From JBEIGE01 sp040382055 (GTDB taxonomy: Bacteria > Pseudomonadota > Gammaproteobacteria > Burkholderiales > Burkholderiaceae_C): a stretch of 64,000 bases of DNA. Location: NCBI GenBank assembly GCA_040382055.1, contig JBEIGE010000002.1, forward strand, positions 62,001 through 126,000, written 5' to 3'. A model generated the notes under the pieces. It was not told the DNA's origin. It worked only from the letters and a program-made list of their open reading frames with translations, and made no database searches. Positions within the stretch are counted from its first letter, which is position 1. Each line of letters opens with the position of its first letter. The translations under genes and the position numbers were made by a program. Shown here piece by piece: positions 58,074 to 64,000 of the stretch.

Positions 58074-59354
58074 ATGATGAAAAGACGCAGTTTTGTTCAG
58101 GCCTCTCTGGCCTTTGGAACCTTCAGCGGGCTCGTGGGATGCGCCTCTACCGGCACCATTCCCGCCAAAGCCAAAGTCGTGGTGGTCGGTGGTGGTTATG
58201 GTGGCGCTACTGCCGCCAAATATGTCCGCATGATGTCCAACTACAAAATGGACGTGGTGTTGGTCGAACCGAACAACAGTTTTGTCTCCTGCCCGATTTC
58301 CAACCTGGTGATTGGCGGCTCCAAGACCCTGGCCGACATCACCACACCTTATGACAACCTCAGTGGCAAGCACGGCGTGACTGTGGTCAAGGACATGGTC
58401 AGCAGCATTGACGCCGTGAAGAAAACAGTTACCCTGGCAGGAGGCGCAAGCATTGCCTATGACAAGCTCATCTTGTCACCGGGGATCGATCTGATGTGGA
58501 GCAGTATCGAGGGGCTGCAAGCTGCCAATTCGGCCGGGCAAATTCTGCAAGCCTGGAAAGCTGGCCCCGAGACGCTGGCGCTGCGCAAGCAGCTTGAGGC
58601 CATGCCCGATGGCGGGACATTTGCCATCACCATACCTCTGGCACCGTATCGCTGCCCACCCGGCCCCTACGAGCGGGCCAGTCAGGCCGCCAGCTACCTC
58701 AAGAAAGTAAAACCTCGCTCCAAGGTGCTGATACTGGACGCCAATCCGGACGTTACTTCCAAGGGGCCGCTGTTCAAGAAATTCTGGGCGGATAACTATG
58801 CCGGTATGTTGGAATACCGCGGCGGTCACAAGGCGGTTGCGGTAGATGCCCGCACCAACACCGTCAAATTTGATGTCCAGAATGATGTCAAAGCCGATGT
58901 TCTCAACGTGCTGCCGGATATGAGTGCAGGATCGATTGCCATGAAATCCGGCTTGGCCAACGCCAATAACCGCTGGTGTAATGTCAATTACCAAACTTTC
59001 GAATCCACAGCGGCAAAAGATATTCACGTCATTGGCGACTCGGTACTGGCTGCACCGCTCATGCCCAAGTCCGGCCACATGGCCAACGCTCACGGCAAGG
59101 TGGTGGCAGCTGCCGTGGTGGCCCAGCTCGCAGGCATTGAAGTTAACCCCTTGCCCATGCTCACCAATACCTGCTACAGCTTTGTGAACGACAAACTCGT
59201 GGTCCACGTCGCCTCGGTTCACCAATACGTTGCAGCCGAGAAAACTTACCGTACGGTTGCAGGTTCTGGCGGGGTCTCCAGTGCGCCGTCTGAACTCGAA
59301 GGTGTTTACGCCTGGAATTGGGCGCAAAATATATGGGCAGACTCCCTGCTGTAA
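58074..59354 (+). CDS. fccB: Flavocytochrome c sulfide dehydrogenase, flavoprotein subunit
   Basis: 426 residues from ATG 58074-58076 (ATAAGGG upstream). N-terminal twin-arginine export signal MMKRRSFVQASLAFGT. FAD-binding GGGYGGATAAKYVRMMSNYK, substrate region LAPYRCPPGPYERASQAASY with the redox cysteine and a second cysteine in NTCYSFVND; these two form the active disulfide in FCSD. DSVLAAPLMPKSGHMANAHG is the second FAD segment. It oxidises sulfide to polysulfide or sulfur. A lipobox-like LVGCAS also appears within the signal region. Follows fccA by 10 bases; a DsrE gene follows. Confidence 0.92.
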   Translation: MMKRRSFVQASLAFGTFSGLVGCASTGTIPAKAKVVVVGGGYGGATAAKYVRMMSNYKMDVVLVEPNNSFVSCPISNLVIGGSKTLADITTPYDNLSGKHGVTVVKDMVSSIDAVKKTVTLAGGASIAYDKLILSPGIDLMWSSIEGLQAANSAGQILQAWKAGPETLALRKQLEAMPDGGTFAITIPLAPYRCPPGPYERASQAASYLKKVKPRSKVLILDANPDVTSKGPLFKKFWADNYAGMLEYRGGHKAVAVDARTNTVKFDVQNDVKADVLNVLPDMSAGSIAMKSGLANANNRWCNVNYQTFESTAAKDIHVIGDSVLAAPLMPKSGHMANAHGKVVAAAVVAQLAGIEVNPLPMLTNTCYSFVNDKLVVHVASVHQYVAAEKTYRTVAGSGGVSSAPSELEGVYAWNWAQNIWADSLL

Positions 59355-59368
59355 CGACAAGCGAATCA

Positions 59369-59809
59369 ATGACACAAAAAATAAACACCTTGCTCGGTAG
59401 CCTTTTTCTTGCCGCGGCTCTGGTCGGGTGTGCAAGCGATCCGTTGTCCTCACCAAACGTCAAGGCGGTCTACCACGTCAACACCGATGTCAACACAGTG
59501 CCGGCCATCCTGAACAACATACGTAACCATATCAGTGCAGACCCGAAAGCAAAGATTGTGGTTGTCACGCACGGGCCCGGTATCAATTTTTTGCTGCAGG
59601 ATGCAAAAGACAGCCAAGGCCGGGAGTTCAGTGGTTCGGTGGGGGAGTTGTCTGGCAAAGGTGTTGAGTTCCGGGTGTGCAACAACACCCTGACTACACG
59701 GCAGATCGCCCCTAGCCGCTTGCTGCTTGAAACCACGATCGTTGCCTCGGGTGTCTCTGAGGTGGCTCGCCTGCAAGCGCAGGAGGGGTTTGTTTACCTC
59801 AAACCTTAA
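59369..59809 (+). CDS. DsrE-family predicted lipoprotein downstream of fccAB
   Basis: 146 residues from ATG 59369-59371. Signal peptide LLGSLFLAAALVGCAS with lipobox cysteine near residue 21, then a DsrE/DsrF-like fold: VKAVYHVNTDVNTVPAILNN, AKIVVVTHGPGINFLLQDAK and GKGVEFRVCNNTLTTRQIAP. DsrE proteins carry sulfur in the cytoplasm; this one appears exported and lipid-anchored, so the conserved region's cysteine (VCNN, residue about 102) might accept sulfur from fccB products in the periplasm. That function is inference. It follows fccB by 14 bases. Confidence 0.8.
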   Translation: MTQKINTLLGSLFLAAALVGCASDPLSSPNVKAVYHVNTDVNTVPAILNNIRNHISADPKAKIVVVTHGPGINFLLQDAKDSQGREFSGSVGELSGKGVEFRVCNNTLTTRQIAPSRLLLETTIVASGVSEVARLQAQEGFVYLKP

Positions 59810-59860
59810 ATACTTGTCATACTGGCCGTCTGATTCAACAGCTTCAGTCAGCCGGTTGGG

Positions 59861-59874
59861 GCTGCACAAGCAGC
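59861..59874. terminator. Short hairpin between DsrE and ArsR-type genes
   Basis: GCTGC at 59861-59865 and GCAGC at 59870-59874 with a 4-base loop, just beyond the DsrE gene stop (59809) and adjoining the convergent ArsR-type gene stop (59875). No real T-tract follows, so the terminator call is weak. Confidence 0.3.
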
Positions 59875-60219
59875 TTACTCAGCCGGGGTGACTGCTTCCA
59901 TGGCAATTTGGGTGCACACTGTCCGGCAAAGTGTCGAGACCCGTTCATCAATGATGCGGTAATAGATCTGTACACCTTCGCGACGCTTGCCCAGCACACC
60001 GGCCTGATAAAGCGTAGTCAAATGCTGAGACATATTGGGCTGAGTCGTCTGAATCTGGCTCAGCAGGTAGCTCACATTTTTTTCACCCTCGCACAAACAA
60101 CTGATAATTTTCAAGCGCATGGGTGCCGACATAACCCGAAACACCTCGGCTGCCAATTCAAACACTTGGTCGGGCTCTGAAGTTTTGACGGGGTTGGCCG
60201 TCAGGGAGCGTTTGGCCAT
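59875..60219 (-). CDS. ArsR-family cysteine-rich transcriptional regulator (sulfur-responsive candidate)
   Basis: 114 residues from ATG 60217-60219 (AAAGG upstream). Winged helix-turn-helix: EVFRVMSAPMRLKIISCLCE, LLSQIQTTQPNMSQHLTTLY, QAGVLGKRREGVQIYYRIID. Four cysteines at about 41, 43, 98 and 102; Cys41 and the C-terminal pair sit where thiol-based sulfide sensors such as SqrR/BigR carry theirs. It is convergent with the fccAB-dsrE genes and likely represses them until sulfide or polysulfide oxidises its cysteines. Not proven by sequence; a metal sensor is an alternative. SoxR-type regulators of sox genes also belong here. Confidence 0.82.
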   Translation of the reverse strand: MAKRSLTANPVKTSEPDQVFELAAEVFRVMSAPMRLKIISCLCEGEKNVSYLLSQIQTTQPNMSQHLTTLYQAGVLGKRREGVQIYYRIIDERVSTLCRTVCTQIAMEAVTPAE

Positions 60220-60269
60220 GGAGTTGCCTTTCAATCTTCACACCAGCAGTTGCTAAATTCTAGCCTGCG

Positions 60270-61886
60270 TCAATTGCCGGATCGTAAGGTTCGGTTGAGC
60301 AAAATCACAGGCAACAAACCTGCAAACACCAGCGCCAAGCACGGCAATGCGGCCTCCCCCAGGCGTTCATCGCGGGCAAGCTGGTAGGCGACAACAGCCA
60401 ATGTGTCACTGTTAAACGGCCGCAGGACCAGCGTGGCTGGCAACTCCTTCATGACATCGACAAACACCAGCAAAGCCGCAGCCGCTGTTGAACGTCTGAG
60501 CAAGGGGGCATGGACGCGTTGCATAAGCATCCATCCCCCCGCGCCCAGCATGCGAGCGGAATCGTCAAGGCTTTGAGGAACCCGTGAGTAACCGCTCTGG
60601 ATGGACTGCAACGCCACCGCACAAAACCGGATCAGGTAAGCCCAAACCAGGCCCAGCGGTGTGGCAGTGAGGTAGTAACCCACACTGCTTTGAGGAAAAG
60701 CAGCCTGCAACCAACCCACGGGCAAAAGCAATCCAACCACGATGACTGCCCCTGGAATGGCGTATCCCAAGCCTGCTATTTGAACCACGGTTCGCGTCAG
60801 CCAAGACCTGTTCACACGGAACTGATAAGCCAGCAATAACGCCAGTCCAACCGCCAGTGCTGCAGTGATGAGGCCCAACCGGATGCTGTTGTAAGCCCAG
60901 CCCATAAACCGGTCCCAGGGCAGGCTGGAACCATCAAGTATGAGCGGTCGCAACATGAAAAGCACCGGGGCCATAAAACCCAAAAGCAATGGCAGGCTAC
61001 AAACAGCCCAGGCCAGCCAGAGGTAGCGCCCACTCAGTTCAACAGACTTCGCATCTTCTGCCCCGGAACCACGTTTGGCGGAAAAACGCATGCGCTTTTG
61101 GGCATGGTGATCCAGGCTCAGCAGGGCGATGACCAAAATCAGCAGCATCGTTGCCAACTGGGCGGCTGCACGCTGGTTGTCCATGGAGAGCCAGGCTTTG
61201 TAAATCCCCGTCGTGAACGTCTGGATACCAAAATAACTCGAGACCCCAAAATCAGCCAGGGTTTCCATCAACGCCAGCGCAACTCCAGCCGCTACGGCAG
61301 GTCTGGCCAAAGGCAGCGCCACTTCGCGTATGCGCCGGGACAACGGAGCACCCAGAAGACGGGCAGCTTCCATCAAATGAGATGCACGCTCGCTCATGGC
61401 AGATCTGGCCAACAGATAGACATAGGGATAGAGTGTCAACGTGAAGACGCAGGCCGCACCCGCCAGGCTTCGGACCTCAGGAAATACACGCCCTTCGATG
61501 TTCAACAGTGCGCGAACCGTCGTCTGAAAAGGGCCGCCGAATTGAAGAAAATCAGTGTAAGCATATGCCACCACATAAGCCGGCATGGCCAGCGGCAACA
61601 ACAAGGCCCATTCAAAGAATTTTCGACCGGGAAAATCAAACAATGTCACCACGGTGGCGCAGGACAGTCCGATACTGATCACACCCACACAGACCATCAG
61701 GCAGAGCCAGAAGGTGGTCCAGGCGTAATCAGGCAACACGGTCTGAACCATTTCAAGCAGAATCTGAACGCTGGCAAGACTGCCGGAACCCCAATCGATC
61801 CAGGATGTCAAAACTGCCAGTACAGGCAAGATAAACACCCCCAGCAGCGCCAGGAAAAGACAGTTAACGAGACGGCGCAAGACCAT
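60270..61886 (-). CDS. Ferric-iron ABC transporter permease (FbpB/HitB-like)
   Basis: 538 residues from ATG 61884-61886, twelve hydrophobic segments in two halves. Each half has an EAA-type loop: SERASHLMEAARLLGAPLSR and QSLDDSARMLGAGGWMLMQR, the signature of binding-protein-dependent permeases, here fused in one polypeptide as in FbpB. It moves Fe3+ across the inner membrane, powered by the divergent ATPase. The Fur box in the shared 64-base promoter supports iron. No fbpA binding-protein gene is in the window, so it is encoded elsewhere or the system uses a distant protein. Confidence 0.88.
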   Translation of the reverse strand: MVLRRLVNCLFLALLGVFILPVLAVLTSWIDWGSGSLASVQILLEMVQTVLPDYAWTTFWLCLMVCVGVISIGLSCATVVTLFDFPGRKFFEWALLLPLAMPAYVVAYAYTDFLQFGGPFQTTVRALLNIEGRVFPEVRSLAGAACVFTLTLYPYVYLLARSAMSERASHLMEAARLLGAPLSRRIREVALPLARPAVAAGVALALMETLADFGVSSYFGIQTFTTGIYKAWLSMDNQRAAAQLATMLLILVIALLSLDHHAQKRMRFSAKRGSGAEDAKSVELSGRYLWLAWAVCSLPLLLGFMAPVLFMLRPLILDGSSLPWDRFMGWAYNSIRLGLITAALAVGLALLLAYQFRVNRSWLTRTVVQIAGLGYAIPGAVIVVGLLLPVGWLQAAFPQSSVGYYLTATPLGLVWAYLIRFCAVALQSIQSGYSRVPQSLDDSARMLGAGGWMLMQRVHAPLLRRSTAAAALLVFVDVMKELPATLVLRPFNSDTLAVVAYQLARDERLGEAALPCLALVFAGLLPVILLNRTLRSGN

Positions 61887-61920
61887 AAACAGGCGTTTGA
61901 TAAAGAACAGGCAATGTAAA

Positions 61921-61935
61921 TGAGAATTGTAATCA
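61921..61935. promoter_or_regulatory. Fur box between fbpB-like and fbpC-like genes
   Basis: TGAGAATTGTAATCA at 61921-61935 matches the Fur 7-1-7 consensus TGATAATNATTATCA in 11 of 14 scored positions. It lies centrally between the starts at 61886 and 61951, so one iron-bound Fur dimer could repress both genes. Strong support for the iron assignment; binding itself is untested. Confidence 0.75.
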
Positions 61936-61950
61936 TCTAGAATAGGAGCC

Positions 61951-63099
61951 ATGTTCTTACAGGTCTCCAAGCTTCAGGTTCAGTACGCTGGGTCTGCTCT
62001 GCCTGCCGTATCGGACGTTTCATTCGATCTGCGTGCGGGTGATATCGGGGTGCTGATCGGCCCCTCGGGCTGCGGCAAGACCACCTTGCTGCGCGCCGTG
62101 GCCGGCCTCGAACGGGTAACAGGCGGGGAGATCAAGCTTTCCAATCAGGTGGTCAGCAGCACCACGATGTTTCTGCCTCCGGAATCACGGCGCATGGGCA
62201 TGGTGTTCCAGGACTATGCGCTTTTCCCGCACCTCAGTGTGAGCAACAACGTGGGGTTTGGTCTCCATCACCTGCCCAAATCAGAGCGCATGGGCCGAAT
62301 CGCTGAAGTTCTGGCCCTGGTCGGTTTGCAAGACAGCGCAGCACGTTTTCCCCACGAGCTTTCGGGCGGACAGCAACAGCGGGTGGCACTGGCCCGGGCA
62401 CTAGCGCCCAAGCCACAACTGTTGCTGCTTGATGAGCCTTTTTCAAATCTGGATGTGGACTTGCGTGAGCGACTGGCACATGAGGTCCGGGTCATCCTCA
62501 AAGCCGCCAACGCAACGGCCCTGTTTGTAACGCATGACCAAATGGAAGCGTTTGCCATTGGTGACACCATCGGCGTGATGCATCAGGGCCGGCTGCAACA
62601 GTGGGGCGATGCCTATTCGCTCTATCACCGGCCGGCCACCCGCTTTGTGGCAGATTTCATTGGTCATGGCGTGTTTGCGCCAGCAACCATCCGCGAGGTC
62701 AACCAGCACTTCGTGGTGCAGACCCCGCTGGGAGATTTGACTGACGTCGCCGAATGTCCCCTGCCTTGTCAATTCAATTCAGGTGAATGCGATGTGCTTT
62801 TGCGGGCAGACGATATCGTTCACGATGATGACGCCCCGGTCAAGGCTGAAATCATCCGAAAATCATTCCGGGGGTCGGAATTTCTCTACACCTTGCGACT
62901 TGCAAACGGTCAGCAGCTCATGGCCCATGTACCCAGTCACCACGACCACACCTTGGGCGAATGGATCGGAATTCGCGCGCAGGTGGACCATGTGGTGACA
63001 TTCAACCGGGCCTGCCCCGTGCGCGACGGGGAGTTGTGTCAATTGCCCTGCAATCAAGGGCCAACACCAGGCTCTGTCGCGTTGTCAAACCCAGTCTGA
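61951..63099 (+). CDS. Ferric-iron ABC transporter ATPase (FbpC-like)
   Basis: 382 residues: Walker A GVLIGPSGCGKTTLLRAVAG, Q-loop MVFQDYALFPHLSVSNNVGF, signature ELSGGQQQRVALARALAP, Walker B LLLLDEPFSNLDVDLRERLA, H-loop FVTHDQMEAFAIGD, then a C-terminal TOBE-like regulatory domain (residues about 240-350) typical of FbpC/PotA-type ATPases. AGGAG lies at 61944-61948, just two bases before the ATG. Divergent from the permease around a Fur box. Its end overlaps the convergent plsC gene by 46 bases (63054-63099), an unusually long convergent overlap. Confidence 0.92.
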   Translation: MFLQVSKLQVQYAGSALPAVSDVSFDLRAGDIGVLIGPSGCGKTTLLRAVAGLERVTGGEIKLSNQVVSSTTMFLPPESRRMGMVFQDYALFPHLSVSNNVGFGLHHLPKSERMGRIAEVLALVGLQDSAARFPHELSGGQQQRVALARALAPKPQLLLLDEPFSNLDVDLRERLAHEVRVILKAANATALFVTHDQMEAFAIGDTIGVMHQGRLQQWGDAYSLYHRPATRFVADFIGHGVFAPATIREVNQHFVVQTPLGDLTDVAECPLPCQFNSGECDVLLRADDIVHDDDAPVKAEIIRKSFRGSEFLYTLRLANGQQLMAHVPSHHDHTLGEWIGIRAQVDHVVTFNRACPVRDGELCQLPCNQGPTPGSVALSNPV

Positions 63100-63830
63100 C
63101 GCAGCTGGCCTATCGATTCGCGCAGGTCAACCGCCCAGGTGCGGCGATCACGACCCTGTACCTGCTGAAGTTCGCCAAAAGTCACGCAAACGCACAAGTC
63201 TGAGGCCATGACCGTCCGCCACACAGAGCCCGCCAGCGTGTCATCACCCACATAACAGGGCTCCCGAGTCGGCTCCAAAGTCTTGCGGTTGACATAGCTC
63301 AGCGCCACAGGTTGCACGGGTGCATCGACTGTGATGGCTGACTGCAGGAGGTTGCCATGAAAGGGCAGCAAGGCGCTGCCATCTCCCGTTGTGCCTTCCG
63401 GAAAGACTGCCAGCACATCGCCGGCTGAAAGTCGTTCTGTCATTTGCTGGACCACGCGTCTTGCGTCACGCCGGGATTCGCGCTCGATAAACAAGGTCCC
63501 GATCCCGGAGGCCAGGGCTCCGACCACCGGCCAGGCTTTGACATCAGACTTGGAAATAAAGCGGCAAAAGCGGGCCGCATGCATTGCCGTAATGTCCAGC
63601 CACGACATGTGGTTGGCGACCAGCAGCAGGGGCCCGGAATGGCTTGATATTCCTTTGACTATCATTTTGATAGCTAGGAAATCAAGCATGCGAAGGGACC
63701 AGACCTGAATTCTTATTTCCCTTTGTGCTTGCGGGAGCCGCGGAAAAATGAACACAATCGTGAGCAAACCCGCCACAATGTGTGTCAATGCGCGCAACAG
63801 GCGCCAGGCTGCGCGGCAACGGCGAAACAA
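63054..63830 (-). CDS. plsC: 1-acyl-sn-glycerol-3-phosphate acyltransferase
   Basis: 258 residues with the acyltransferase motifs NHMSWLDITAMHAARF (H-x4-D) and AVFPEGTTGDGSALLPFHGN (FPEGT); an N-terminal hydrophobic segment (ALTHIVAGLLTIVFIFPRLP) anchors it. It makes phosphatidic acid. The only upstream start is a TTG (63828-63830); an in-frame TAG in the dihydroorotase end bars longer versions. AAAGG lies just upstream. It follows the dihydroorotase gene by 4 bases, a pyrC-plsC order seen in this family. Residues around AIKMIVKG are coded by an AT-rich palindrome. Confidence 0.88.
   Translation of the reverse strand: MFRRCRAAWRLLRALTHIVAGLLTIVFIFPRLPQAQREIRIQVWSLRMLDFLAIKMIVKGISSHSGPLLLVANHMSWLDITAMHAARFCRFISKSDVKAWPVVGALASGIGTLFIERESRRDARRVVQQMTERLSAGDVLAVFPEGTTGDGSALLPFHGNLLQSAITVDAPVQPVALSYVNRKTLEPTREPCYVGDDTLAGSVWRTVMASDLCVCVTFGELQQVQGRDRRTWAVDLRESIGQLRQTGFDNATEPGVGP
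63643..63686. repeat. AT-rich imperfect inverted repeat inside plsC
   Basis: Inner perfect stem CTATCA (63659-63664) with TGATAG (63668-63673), outer arms CTTGATATTCCT (63643-63654) and AGGAAATCAAG (63676-63686) that pair with one bulge. Much more AT-rich than its surroundings and read in frame within plsC. Resembles the element in glmU by its TATCA/TGATA wording. Confidence 0.45.
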
Positions 63831-63834
63831 ACCT

Positions 63835-64000
63835 TTAGCCCAGAAAGGCTAACTGCCCGCCGACCAAGGTGCAATGCACCTTGCCCGGCACCGAGTAGCC
63901 GCCAAAGGGCGTGTGCTTGCCCTGGCTTCGCAAATCATCGGGCTTGATCACCCATTCAAGGGCTGGATCAAAAACGCAGAGGTCGGCTTCACTACCCACA
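63835..64000 (-). CDS. Dihydroorotase family protein, C-terminal end (cut by window edge)
   Basis: About 54 codons before TAA (complement at 63835-63837). The fragment reads GSEADLCVFDPALEWVIKPD, followed by SQGKHTPFGGYSVPGKVHCT and LVGGQLAFLG, the standard C-terminal lid of amidohydrolase-fold dihydroorotases (PyrC/PyrX type): D-L-CVFDP and GKHTPF-GG. Start and catalytic residues lie outside the window. Together with plsC directly after it this is the pyrB-pyrC-plsC arrangement common in Comamonadaceae, in pyrimidine synthesis or its catalytically inactive PyrX partner. Confidence 0.85.
   Translation of the reverse strand, partial: VGSEADLCVFDPALEWVIKPDDLRSQGKHTPFGGYSVPGKVHCTLVGGQLAFLG

Noticed and set aside
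58476..59456. 326-codon minus-strand frame across fccB
   Set aside because: Shadow of the fccB coding sequence; the plus-strand product is a clear flavoprotein.
1..64000. tRNA, rRNA, CRISPR arrays, complete insertion sequences, prophage or integrase genes
   Set aside because: None were recognised on either strand in a manual read; small or degenerate copies could have been missed.

Overview
The window looks like a chromosomal segment of a betaproteobacterium, most likely a Comamonadaceae member of the Rhodoferax/Polaromonas type. This is inferred from gene content and order (soxCDY, fcs with a crotonase, pyrC-plsC, split ruvB/ruvA), from orphan Bug-type binding proteins and GcvA-type LysR regulators, and from protein wording that resembles that family; no database search was run. 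I see no tRNA, rRNA, CRISPR, complete insertion sequence or prophage. Most of it is dense housekeeping and catabolic DNA with short gaps.

Layout. 1-2.9 kb: tail of a thiosulfate-oxidation operon (soxC-soxD-soxY, continuing off the left edge). 3-5.3 kb: a HAD protein with an altered active site, a cytosolic-type 5'-nucleotidase and an unknown gene. 5.5-8.95 kb: a crotonase-fcs-marR operon for hydroxycinnamate degradation, with a strong palindromic operator candidate. 9-10.9 kb: an unknown gene, a bacterioferritin-like protein, a decayed LuxR regulator and a small lipoprotein. 10.9-19.7 kb: an acid-sugar (D-erythronate/L-threonate) catabolic cluster with a TRAP transporter, an orphan Bug binding protein and a GntR regulator; the isomerase OtnI is absent. 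20.2-25.6 kb: membrane and envelope proteins, a NhaR-like LysR regulator and TerC. 25.9-30.7 kb: glmS and glmU of amino-sugar synthesis, an Lrp regulator, and a sensor-less histidine kinase coupled to glmU by a TGATG overlap. 30.7-36 kb: a lipoprotein, a ParDE-type toxin-antitoxin pair, a TPR methyltransferase, a metallo-beta-lactamase-fold protein with an atypical zinc motif, a DUF2917 protein and a LysR regulator. 36-48.7 kb: housekeeping (folate cyclo-ligase, soluble lytic transglycosylase, NDUFA9-like protein, GST, cca, D-cysteine desulfhydrase, DUF185 methyltransferase, pteridine-reductase-like SDR, folB, ttcA, lipoprotein, phosphatase, D-threonine aldolase family). 48.7-56.5 kb: a MacAB-like tripartite exporter, ruvB, an alpha-carbonic anhydrase, ruvA, phoH and ybeY. 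56.6-60.2 kb: a sulfide-oxidation module (exported MBL-fold hydrolase, divergent fccA-fccB flavocytochrome c, a DsrE-family lipoprotein and a convergent ArsR-type regulator rich in cysteines). 60.2-64 kb: a ferric-iron ABC transporter (permease and ATPase divergent around a Fur box), plsC and the end of a dihydroorotase gene.

How the genes work together. The two ends of the window both serve inorganic sulfur oxidation: periplasmic Sox enzymes on the left, flavocytochrome c sulfide dehydrogenase on the right. The erythronate cluster should feed dihydroxyacetone phosphate into central metabolism, and the fcs operon should feed plant phenolics. The most curious items are the glmU-coupled histidine kinase without a sensor domain, the HAD protein that has lost both motif I aspartates, the DsrE lipoprotein beside flavocytochrome c, and AT-rich palindromic sequence embedded in frame inside glmU and plsC.
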